From Bombardia bombarda (Eukaryota; Ascomycota; Sordariomycetes; Sordariales; Lasiosphaeriaceae): 64,000 nt of DNA. The stretch covers positions 8,517,001-8,581,000 of the forward strand of contig JAULSR010000001.1 of the NCBI GenBank assembly GCA_030512295.1. The letters run 5' to 3'. The notes under the pieces were generated by a model. The model worked only from the letters and a program-made list of their open reading frames with translations. It was not told the DNA's origin and did not search any database. The position numbers and the translations under genes were made by a program. Positions 9,740 through 18,862 of this stretch are shown piece after piece; position 1 is the stretch's first letter, and every line of letters starts with the position of its first letter.

Positions 9740-10405
9740 ATGTCTGGCGGAGACTTTAAGTCTAACCCCTATTGGTGTGGCTCGCCATCGATCGACGAGA
9801 TCGCGCCGCAGCTTTTCGTCGGGGACGTTGTCGCAGCCTTGGACCCGCTGACTCTGCAAAAGCATAACATCACTGCTGTTGTGACGCTTCTAGCGAAGAG
9901 CCTCGATGATAATGTCGACAAACAGGCGTCAGAAGGCTATCCACAAATGCAGAACAAGCTGCTCGAGATCAGGCGGACGATGGTACCTCGGTCGCGCAAC
10001 CTGCACATCCCTCTCTTTGATTCTAACGACCAAGACATGCTTGGCCGCATGCCCGAAATCTGCGACTTCATCGATCAACACCTCCACAATTTCTACGACG
10101 GAAACGCCTTGGTCCATTGCTACGCAGGGTCGTCCAGATCACCCGCCGCCGCCATGGCCTATCTGATGCGAAAGGATCATGCCGACTTTGGGAGTACCTT
10201 CGCCCTGATGAGACAGAAGCGAGGCCGTACTGATATATCACAAGCCTTTTTGAAGCAGCTGAAAACCTGGAAGGAGGTTGGCTATGATCCTTGGGAGTAT
10301 GATTCGAGGGGCAAGGTTCAGAAGAGGGAATATGCAGAACTTCTCGAGCACCTTGAGCACGTAGTGCTGGAGGAGAAATGGATGAACATGAGCATTTACG
10401 ATTGA
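9740..10405 (+). CDS. Dual-specificity protein phosphatase (active-site motif intact)
   Basis: Intronless 221-residue protein made almost entirely of one DSP domain. The signature loop is complete, HCYAGSSRS with Cys127 and Arg133, and is followed by the helix PAAAMAYLMRK. A plausible general-acid region lies upstream at LFDSNDQD (residues 92-99). DSPs hydrolyse phosphotyrosine and phosphoserine/threonine or related substrates through a cysteinyl-phosphate; the target here is unknown. The start at 9740 was chosen because it lies in the context ACACCATGT and gives MSGGDFKSNPYWCG, co-linear with copy 3. An upstream in-frame ATG at 9674 would only add leader-like sequence. It is head-to-head with the dead copy and in tandem with copy 3, indicating local duplication. 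No membrane or signal segment is seen, so it is probably cytosolic or nuclear. Confidence 0.8.
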   Translation: MSGGDFKSNPYWCGSPSIDEIAPQLFVGDVVAALDPLTLQKHNITAVVTLLAKSLDDNVDKQASEGYPQMQNKLLEIRRTMVPRSRNLHIPLFDSNDQDMLGRMPEICDFIDQHLHNFYDGNALVHCYAGSSRSPAAAMAYLMRKDHADFGSTFALMRQKRGRTDISQAFLKQLKTWKEVGYDPWEYDSRGKVQKREYAELLEHLEHVVLEEKWMNMSIYD

Positions 10406-11347
10406 TATAGGCGGTCTGGTTTTCTTGGTGTCTCTTTAAGCACCCTGATATCTGTGGGGGCGGTTATTATCTCTTATAACGACTCACTTAGGTAGAGAAG
10501 TTGAGCTCTGATCTGTTTATCAATCTTGTCGTCTTTTTTTTTTTTTTTGGGAGGCTTCTTTTTCGTCTTGACAGGTACATATGTCTGTAGGTTAGGATGT
10601 CTCTTTCCTGACAGTTGACAAAAGTCTTTTAATGGGTGGAGTACACAGGGGCACTAATCTCTACAATTGTGACCACCTGATTCAGTGAACCCCTTATTAG
10701 TTCTAAAGATCATGAAATCCATTGCCTCTGACCAGCGTGATGTGTTTCCATTATTAGTGTTACAAGCCAAGTAGAAGTCCAAGATTTCGTCTAGGTCCAG
10801 GGTGTACCTGCCTTTGCACGTATGAGCATGAGAAGCGTGGTTAGGAGCTGATGATACAGGTACCCTCTTCTGACACAAGTACTTTGGTCAGCCATATTAG
10901 CAAGTGATGCTCAAAGACTGGCTTGACACATCTACTTAATAAGCTACTTGTCTGTCTATTTTCGTGACGGGTTAAAACTGACCCCGTGATATCTCGCGTT
11001 TCATAGTAGTAAGCAGATAGCAGACAAATTTATTTATCAGAGTATTAGCGCTAATATGGGGTTACAAACAGGCTCATTGCTTGTATTCACTGACGCAGTC
11101 GAGTCTGTTAAATGCTTATTACTTGGCAAGCGAACGAACTATAACTGCGTCAAAGATTCCCGGGCATCTACAGTCTACTTCTGTGCTTCTTCCCAAGCTT
11201 CCTTCCACAGTAACATACAAACATCAGCCAACATACATCAGAATCTTTGCCGGCATCGTCAAGACCCCAGTTCTAGTACTTCCCTCCACTCCTACTGCAA
11301 AAGCCACATCCACCCTAACAAACCAAACTTCGACACCTCTCTGCAGG
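10406..11347. other. Intergenic between phosphatase copies 2 and 3
   Basis: Contains the 3' flank of copy 2, with a 17-base T-run near 10535, and the 5' leader of copy 3. The leader, about 11090-11270, resembles the leader of copy 2: 'caagcgaacgaac', 'ccttccacagtaacatacaaacatca' and 'ggcatcgtcaagac' blocks occur in the same order. No other gene is supported. Confidence 0.5.
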
Positions 11348-12088
11348 ATGGAGTCTTCACGAACCAGGCCGTGGGAAGCCGAAGATGGCACTGAGTACGA
11401 TCCAGATGACCATCCGTTCGGGTACCCGTCGATAACCGAAGTCGAGAAGAACCTCTTCATTGGGAATGCTGGTGCCGCTTTTGATGCGCCGACCTTGCGA
11501 AATCATGGGATTACGGCTGTCGTGACGATTCTGGGAAAGAGCCTCGAGGAGAATGCCTGGTGCCGGGATGCGATAGGCAAAGACAGTCGTTGGGAAAAGC
11601 AGCTACACAAAGTCAGGATGATCGTACCTCAGTCACACAGCCTACACATTCGACTTCTCGACAGCGCCGACGAGGATATCCTTGGCCACATGTCCGAGAT
11701 CTGCGACTTCATCGAGCAACACAAGGGAGTTCCCCTGGAGCCATGGCTCACAGGACCTGAAGACCCCAAAGGTACTGTCTTGGTCCATTGCTACGGTGGC
11801 TATTGCAGGTCTGGCGCTGCCGTGGCGGCCTACCTGATGCGGGAGAGTAGGGGTCTCGTCGGCGTGGATCAGGCCATCAAGAAGATAGCGGACACACGAG
11901 GCGAGGATGTGTCACGGGCTTTCAAGGACCAATTGAGGCTTTGGGGAGTGCTCCAGTATTCCTTACGGGAGCGTGATCAGAGCGGCAAATGGGTCATGAA
12001 GATTGAGTATCAGAATCATCTCCAAGAGCTCAAGAGGCTGAAGTGGCGCGGGATTCCGGTCAAGCAGAGTATTAGTAACGCCGATTAA
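11348..12088 (+). CDS. Dual-specificity protein phosphatase, third family copy
   Basis: Intronless protein of 246 residues. The DSP loop is HCYGGYCRSG with Cys148 and Arg154. The acid region is LLDSADEDILG (103-113), matching LFDSNDQDMLG in copy 2. Compared with copy 2 there is an acidic N-terminal extension (EAEDGTEYDPDD) and an insertion before the loop (about residues 126-142, containing EPWLTGPEDPKG). All residues needed for phosphatase activity appear present. The start at 11348 (AGGATGGAG) is preferred over an in-frame ATG at 11081, because the intervening sequence is homologous to the untranslated leader of copy 2. It lies downstream of copy 2 on the same strand with its own promoter. 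Confidence 0.78.
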   Translation: MESSRTRPWEAEDGTEYDPDDHPFGYPSITEVEKNLFIGNAGAAFDAPTLRNHGITAVVTILGKSLEENAWCRDAIGKDSRWEKQLHKVRMIVPQSHSLHIRLLDSADEDILGHMSEICDFIEQHKGVPLEPWLTGPEDPKGTVLVHCYGGYCRSGAAVAAYLMRESRGLVGVDQAIKKIADTRGEDVSRAFKDQLRLWGVLQYSLRERDQSGKWVMKIEYQNHLQELKRLKWRGIPVKQSISNAD

Positions 12089-12810
12089 AACCCACCACTG
12101 GGTACGAAAGCAGGATGGGACTAGTATCGACTTCTTTGTGGCTCTTGGGGACTATCTATCTACTCTGACGTCCGTGGGGGTGGCCATGATCTTTCATGTG
12201 GAGCTATGTACATGTACCTACGCAGTAGATTAGGTGTTTGAGCCCTGACTGGTTCATCGAGCTAGTCAGATCTTTTGGAGAGCCCTTTCTCATCAGAATT
12301 ACTTGTATGCCGTCTTGTACACAAACGTGCAATAAGAAAATTGCATTCCCGTTATAAAAAGTATCAAACGTACCTATTGATTTGTGATGGCGATTACATT
12401 ACCTTATTAGGGCCGCATATCTGGTGGGAAACGCGTTGATGGCTTCAACGACTGCCTCTTTTTGTTGCCAACGAGCTCGCCAGCAACAGAAAAGAGGGAC
12501 GTGTTACAACCATCAACGCCTTCACGATGGAATCTGCGGTCCTATTAATAGAATTTATCTTCTTTCACAAATCAATAGGCACGTTTAATACTTTTTCTCC
12601 GGAGTCTGGATCATTTTTCTCATTATATGCTCATGTAAAAGGCTGCATTCATATTCTAAAATCGATTTCTGCCTGACACTATCTCGACTCAGATAGCAGC
12701 ACATCAAGGTATACTGTGCTCGGAATTGTGAGATTCCGATCCGGGCATAATTAATGACGCCCGACGCTAGGTCAACACCTGCCTGTGACTCAATGAACGT
12801 GATGCATTAT
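12089..12810. other. Intergenic with foldback element
   Basis: Gap between the convergent phosphatase copy 3 and the channel gene, so both transcripts end here. The only notable content is the long palindromic element at 12356-12596. Confidence 0.5.
12356..12596. mobile_element. Foldback (full-length palindromic) non-coding element
   Basis: The outer 30-31 bp at each end are inverted copies with two mismatches: AAAAAGTATCAAACGTACCT on the left, and the complement of AAAAAGTATTAAACGTGCCT on the right. Pairing continues inward almost to the centre. For instance GCGTTGATGG and TTGTTGCCAACGAGCTCG on the left match the complement of the right arm, and the symmetry centre is GAGCTC at 12473-12478. 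A single strand could therefore fold into one roughly 120-bp hairpin. No open frame is present. This fits a foldback MITE, or possibly a hairpin RNA source. No target duplication is obvious at the ends. Confidence 0.72.
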
Positions 12811-15229
12811 TCAAAGAGGGGCAACGTCGCCTAGAGTTCTCGACTGCTGCCCTTGCATGGAAATCACAAGGTCGGTCAAGCGGTCAATCTTTGCTGATAG
12901 ATCTGCTATCCGCACCTCGACATCAGTGGAAGGATCTCCGAATGCTTGCTCTTCAGCAGCTTCAGTGGCAGCCATGGACCGGCGTGTTTCTACGCGGGCC
13001 GCGGCATCAGATGTCGAAAAGTTACGGCCCGAGACGCCAGCCAGCGACGAGGCTGACTGGCGCAGGTGCAGTACCTGGGGCCGTGTCAACCTTTTTGTAG
13101 CCGCGGGACTGGGCATGGCGGCGCGGCGCGGCCCCCTGAACCCATTGTACTGGGTGGCCTTCAGCGTCGTGCCTCCGATCCACTCGTACAGCTGGATGGC
13201 ACCGACGACGGGCAGATGGGTTGCTTTGAGCAGCAGAATGCGTGCGCCACGGAACTTGTGATCCGATGGCAGGAAGAGGCGAAGCGGCCGAAAGATGACG
13301 AGCGCTAGCAGGTTGAAGGGCGGATAGAAGTGAGTAAGCCGGTTACTAGTCGACGCCTCTAGAACATAAATGCTGTAGACGTAAAGATACTCTTCCCGGG
13401 CGTGCGTGATGACACGGGAGAAGCTGTTGGACAGCATACCCGTCAGTGAGCCCATCAGGAGGATGGAGCTCAGCATGACAAAGAGAATCATGAGCGGTGG
13501 TCCGAAGACGGGATCAATTTCATGCATGATGTCAAAACCAACGTAGCTCGAGCCGAAAAAGATCTTAGTCAGGAACCAAGTCATATCCCCCAAGGGATAT
13601 GATTCGCGGCCGATGAGGGAGAACGTGGTGAGAAAGCCGAGATAGATGATGATCACTAAGACCATGAATTTGATAAAGTCTTTCCCCATCTCTTTCAAGC
13701 AGGGAATCAACGTCTATGCAGACTGTTAGCGCTGAACGGAGAGGAAATAATAGGGAATAAATCAGGTACTCACACCCCAATAAGGACTCAAACTAAGAAT
13801 TGAGCAGACACGAGGAACCATGAATAAGGCTTCCAGTGCCAAGACATCAAAAGCGAGGTCGACAAGACGATCATTATTCGTTTGCAACCCGACAATTCCT
13901 AACTTTTTGTCAGCTCTTAGACTCTATTGCTCATGGAAAGAATTGGGTGGTTTGACAGCTGCTTACTCATAATGAAGAAAACGAGGCCGATCAACATCAT
14001 GGCCATATCAAATATGTTCTGCATCGATGATTAGCAAACACCCAAAGTTACTACAAATACATGTTGATTCTTAAATCACACATACCCACACATCCGCCGC
14101 ATAAAAGACCGAGCCTGCATCGATCCATTCACTCAGCTCGTCGTAGGTAAATGCGGCAAACCAAAGGTAAAGGAAGATCTCGAGGCACGAAATGCGGCCT
14201 GGGTCTCTTTCCACGAGGACGGCGTAATACAAGAACAGGAAGCTGGCAAAGAACAAGACCTCAAAAGACTTGAGGTACTTGGGCACCCTGAGGCGAGAGA
14301 AAGGGTCGGCCGTATGGGGGTTGTAAAATCGCGGCTTCTTGACCGAATGTACCGACAGGTTATCCCAGAAGATAATATCGCCATTCCAAATGCCGGTAAT
14401 GATCTTCTGGACAACGCTCTGGCTCAGGAAACGCTTCGCATCGGCGATGGCCGCAATCTCGAGAGCATTAAGATTCAAAAACGGGGCAGTCGGGTCGTCC
14501 TCGTCCTCGTCATCGTTGCTGCCGTCATCGTCGGCCGCCATACTCATAGTAAGGCGGGAGATGGATTGGAGCAACAGATTCCTCTTGCTGCTTCCCGTTT
14601 GGTTGAGTGCCTTTTGAGCAGTGCCAGCCGTCCCGGACCATGCCTGGGCGAGGAGAGCGCTGTGCTCGTCGACCTCTCCCTCTCCTTCCTCTTCACCACG
14701 CGACTGGCAACCGTCAGACGGAGCTGCATCGGCAATCTCGAAGAGACAGTAATCGACAGCTTCCCGCTCAGACAGGTGGGTGAGGAAGCGCCATGCAACA
14801 ATCTCGCAGGCGTTCGCCCTAGCATCGAACAAGCCCTTGTCCTCGGTCATGCAGCCATAGTGCCACTTGAGAGCGCTACAGATTCGAAGTTAACTCGCCT
14901 GTCACACTGAAATTGGATTCATTTTGTGTTAAGGAGGGGACGTACAGCAGAGCATTGACAATGGCGGGATGGGTGCAGGTGTGCCCCAGGTGCTCAACCA
15001 AGTGGCGCAGACCATCGCCGGCTGACGTTGTCCTGAGCTGTTCAAAGGTGCTGGGTAGCTGGACCGTGTCGGCAATGTAGATGGAGAGCTTCTTGATGAG
15101 ATCTCTGAAGCTGTCCGCGGCTGATATATCTGGAAGTTCGGGGCCAAACCGGGTCTGCTTGGCGTGGGGAGAGGGTGTTCGCATCCCAGCATCGATCGGC
15201 AGGGGGCGCGACTTGACTCGGAGCGGCAT
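12811..15229 (-). CDS. YVC1/TRPY-type vacuolar cation channel
   Basis: Five exons: 15229-14946, 14875-14086, 14018-13967, 13898-13774 and 13713-12811. All introns are GT-AG and the spliced frame is open (717 residues). The N-terminal half is soluble and includes the conserved stretch NALLALKWHYGCMTEDKGLF across intron 1. Membrane segments follow: KSFEVLFFASFLFLYYAVL, EIFLYLWFAAFTYDELSEW, then VWNIFDMAMMLIGLVFFIM spanning intron 2, and others. The pore-like loop around FGSSYVGFDIMHEIDP is followed by the last helix (LMILFVMLSSILLMGSLTG). This order and wording match the fungal TRPY1/Yvc1 family, which releases calcium and other cations from the vacuole in response to stretch and calcium. The C-terminal tail is cytosolic with a short coiled coil near the end. 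An acidic patch (DDDGSNDDEDEDD) lies in the N-terminal region. Confidence 0.9.
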
Positions 15230-16319
15230 CTCGGCGCCCAGATGTTTTTAAGTTTGAATGATAATATGTAAGCTGAGAAGCGTGGAGAAGTTAGAGAAAG
15301 CAAGATGAAGTGGAGGCATGGAAGAGCGGGATGAGGTCGTCGCGTAACCATCCTGCCCCAAAGGCTAGTGCCACGGGAGTTCTAGTAGTGCATTTACAGT
15401 GGAGATCTCGCCCCTAATCCCCCTAATCCGTCTTTGGGCTGGATCCGTGAATGGAAGGAAGCTGCCTAGGGTCGCTAAACGCGCCAACACGGGCCATCGA
15501 ATGGAGGGGCATCATTGGCCATGTTTCAGTTCGCTGCAGCCAGTCTGTGACGTTATTCCCAAATACAGCTGCAACCTGCCAGGTACCCATTGCTGCACCA
15601 CCTCCAAGTGACCACCAGCTCGAATGCTAAGTGGAGGACCGCGCGACAACAAAACACTCGTTGGGAATTGTTGGTAGCCTGTTTTGGCTGTGCCTCCCAG
15701 GAACCTCGGAGCCGCATCGCAAACCGAGACACTCGCCAATCTGAAATGAGATGCACGCGTGGCCAATCAATCAATCCGTTGGTACTTACCTACCTAAGTT
15801 ATGGCTATCGATGCGAAGTACATGTACCGCCTGACAAGATGTACCGCTGTTCGAGAACCTTAAATTTAGTGTGGCAGAATTGATCGCTCTACATGCCCTG
15901 TGGTCAGGCTTTTGGTCCCCAACTTTACCTAAGCTTTTCCCCCTTTGAAAATAATTCAGCCCCCTTTTCACTCCTACACAATGTTGACTGATTGCCTGGA
16001 TGGGAGGCGGACAGCCCGCCTCCGTCCTCGACGACCCGGCTAATCTGGCATCTCTTGGACATGCTCGCATCAGACGTCACGGCAGCGGTTCATGCCAGTG
16101 CCCTATTTGGCATCACGGCGCAATACTATCGACAATCGATTTGATGGGGGAAGAACTAGTCTATTTATTGCGAAATCTCCATGTTTTGACTTGGACATAG
16201 AGTATCATTTTACCTGACTGACCTGACATCGCTGGCATCTGTTCCAGTTCAAAAAACACACATTCCAGTCCCGTCGCCTTTGGGAAAACCAGCAGCCATC
16301 CACAGAAGCACTTGCAACG
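15230..16319. other. Intergenic, divergent promoters of channel and mannanase
   Basis: About 1.1 kb between divergent genes. I see no supported coding region. The last 100 bases contain a pyrimidine-rich leader typical of the mannanase transcript. Confidence 0.5.
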
Positions 16320-17576
16320 ATGAAGTCATTCTTCGCCCTCACCCTGGGCCTCCTCTCCCTGGGCCTGACGCAGGCCCTGCCCCTCGCCGCCGCAGCAGCG
16401 ACCAGCAACCCATCCGCCAACGGGACGCGCTTCGTCATCGACGGCGAGACGGGCTACTTTGCCGGCACTAACTCGTACTGGATCGGCTTCCTGACCAACA
16501 ACAAGGACGTCGACACCGTGTTGGACCACATCCAGACCTCGGGGCTCAAGATCCTGCGCGTCTGGGGCTTCAACGACGTGACGCGCAAGCCTGCCGCTGG
16601 CACCGTCTGGTTCCAGCTGCTCTCGGCCTCGGGGTCGCAGATCAACACGGGCACCGACGGTCTGCAGCGGCTCGACTACCTGGTGCAGGCGTCCGAGAAG
16701 CGTGGCATCAAGCTGCTCATCAACTTTGTCAACAACTGGAGCGACTATGGCGGCATGCCCGCCTACGTGACTGCCTTCGGAGGGAAAGCCGAGGGCTGGT
16801 ATACGAATGCCAAGGCACAGGCGCAGTACAAAAAGTACATCGCGGCTGTGGTTGGGCGATATGTCAACTCGCCGGCTGTGTTTGCCTGGGAGCTTGCCAA
16901 CGAGCCGCGCTGCAAGGGCTGCAGCACTGATGTTATCTACAAGTGGGCGACTGAGACGTCGGCTTACATCCGCAGCTTGGATCCAGGACATATGATCACC
17001 CTCGGTGATGAGGGCTTTGGCTTACCTGGCGGATCAAGCTATCCGTACCAGACCAGCGAGGGCGTCGACTTTGTCAAGAACTTGGGCATCAAGGATCTTG
17101 ATTTCGGAACTTTCCACCTCTACCCAAAGCCATGTAAGTCAAGCCATCTTCCCACAGAAACCAGTACAAACAAGTTCACTAATAGTCACGGTTTCCAGGG
17201 GGAATTTCAAATGCAGACGGTGCCGGCTGGGTCAAGAACCACGCCGCAGCCTGTAAGAAGGCCGGCAAGCCTTGTCTTTTCGAAGAGTGTAAGTTTCCAT
17301 CCTCCAATGTCTGCCAACGCCGAATCATGATGCTGACGGATCTCATCAGATGGCGTCGAGACAGACCACTGCACAGTTGAGAAACCGTGGCAGCAAACCT
17401 CTCTGGGCCTCGCGGCGGAAGGCATGTCGGCCGACCTGTTTTGGCAGTGGGGTGACCGGCTAAGCAGCGGCCAGACGCACAACGATGGCAATACCATCTA
17501 CTACGGCTCGGCTGACGCCACCTGCTTGATTACCGACCATGTCAAGGGTATCAAGGCTGCCAAAGTAGTTCTGTAG
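16320..17576 (+). CDS. Secreted endo-1,4-beta-mannanase, GH5 (subfamily 7-like)
   Basis: Three exons: 16320-17133, 17199-17288 and 17350-17576, giving 376 residues. A signal peptide covers about residues 1-19 (MKSFFALTLGLLSLGLTQA). The GH5 catalytic domain fills the rest: LKILRVWGFND near residue 76, WELANEPRCKGC with acid/base Glu195, and CLFEEYG with the nucleophile at Glu300/301. Splicing at 17134-17198 restores FHLYPKPWGISNADG, and splicing at 17289-17349 restores FEEYGVETDHC. Both are family-conserved, which fixes the exon structure. There is no carbohydrate-binding module. The enzyme should cleave internal beta-1,4-mannosidic bonds of mannan and galactomannan outside the cell. A CE3-type esterase follows on the same strand about 500 bp downstream; joint use on acetylated hemicellulose is an inference. 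Confidence 0.93.
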
Positions 17577-18080
17577 GTGATATTCGATACTATTGGTATG
17601 AGGTGAGCTTGAAATCAAGTCGGTGCGAGGTCAGTCACCAATCAGTAAAAGTCAGTGTCCTGGTACTTGGGGAGTCGTTTGTGTAGGCAGTTTAAATAGC
17701 CGCACAACCAATTCATCCGCGACCGCGGAGCCTCCCCGCCCGCCCATATCTGATGAAGCCAATCACAGAAGACAGCCTATTGTATGAGCGGTGCGCCGCA
17801 GATGCAGCCGGGTATGTGGAGGGCCCGGGAAATGTGAAGGGCGGCGTAGGGCGATCCGGGGTGCTGCCGCTCTTCCCAGCCTGCATCGGGAGTTATCATC
17901 CCTGATATACCGTTCATTGCTTGGCTGTTGTGGACTTATATCAGCTCACGATACTTACTGCGTGGACATAAAAGTTTCATTTCAGTAGCCCCTCTTCCAG
18001 CGATCTTCGTCGCACCCCCAGGACACCGTCCCCGTGCAACTATCCATAGTTATTTATTTAACTTGTTGAAGCCAAACAGG
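17577..18080. other. Intergenic between mannanase and CE3 esterase
   Basis: Terminator of the mannanase and promoter/leader of the esterase. A GC-rich block lies near 17720-17740. No coding region is supported. Confidence 0.45.
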
Positions 18081-18862
18081 ATGGTGTCAAATCGCTTCGT
18101 TCTTGGCCTGGTGGGCCTCCTCGCCGCGGTATCTTTGGGGACAGCACAAACTACGCCAGTACGGATCATGCCTCTGGGTGATTCCATTACGGGTAGTCCT
18201 GTAAGTCACCCACCCACTCACTCACCTACCCACCCCTATTACACCATACTAGCATTACCGATATAATCTCCATATTGACCGAAAAAAAACAGGGCTGCTG
18301 GCGCGCCCTCCTCTGGCGCAAGCTCCAAACCGCCGGCATAACCAGCACCAAATTCGTCGGCACCCTCCCCGCCCAGGGCTGCGGCTTCACCTACGACGGC
18401 GCCAACGAGGGCCACGGCGGCTTCCTCGCCACCGGCATCGTGTCCAACAGGCAGCTCCCCGGCTGGCTCTCCCAGACCCACCCCGATGTCGTCATGATGC
18501 ACCTCGGCACTAACGACGTCTGGAACAACAAATCCCCCACTGAGATCCTGACTGCGTTCGATACGCTCGTCGACCAGATGCGCGCGAGCAAGAAGACGAT
18601 CCAGATCCTGGTAGCGCAGATCATCCCCATGAACCCGCCCAACTGCGCGCAGTGCGGGCAGCGCGTGGTGGCGCTGAACAAGGCGATTCCCGAGTGGGCG
18701 GCGGGGCGGAACTCGACCGAGAGTCAGGTGGTGGTTGTCGATTGCTGGACGGGGTTTGATACGGCCAAGGACACGCGGGATGGCGTGCATCCGATTGACT
18801 CGGGGAATCAGAAGCTGGCTGAGTGTTGGTATGGGCCGCTTGTGAAGGCTATAAAGGGGTAA
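18081..18862 (+). CDS. Secreted SGNH esterase, CE3 family (acetyl xylan esterase-like)
   Basis: Two exons, 18081-18200 and 18293-18862, joined by a GTAAGT...ACAG intron, giving 229 residues. A signal peptide ends near residue 22 (SLGTAQ). The SGNH blocks are all visible: RIMPLGDSITG with nucleophile Ser35, GHGGF near 80-84, HLGTNDVWNN with Asn114, and DGVHPIDSG with the Asp203/His206 pair. The spacing and the PLGDSITG...EGHGG wording are those of carbohydrate esterase family 3, which removes acetyl groups from xylan. Six cysteines could form disulfides in the secreted form. Its placement after a mannanase suggests shared deployment in plant-wall breakdown (inference). Confidence 0.9.
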
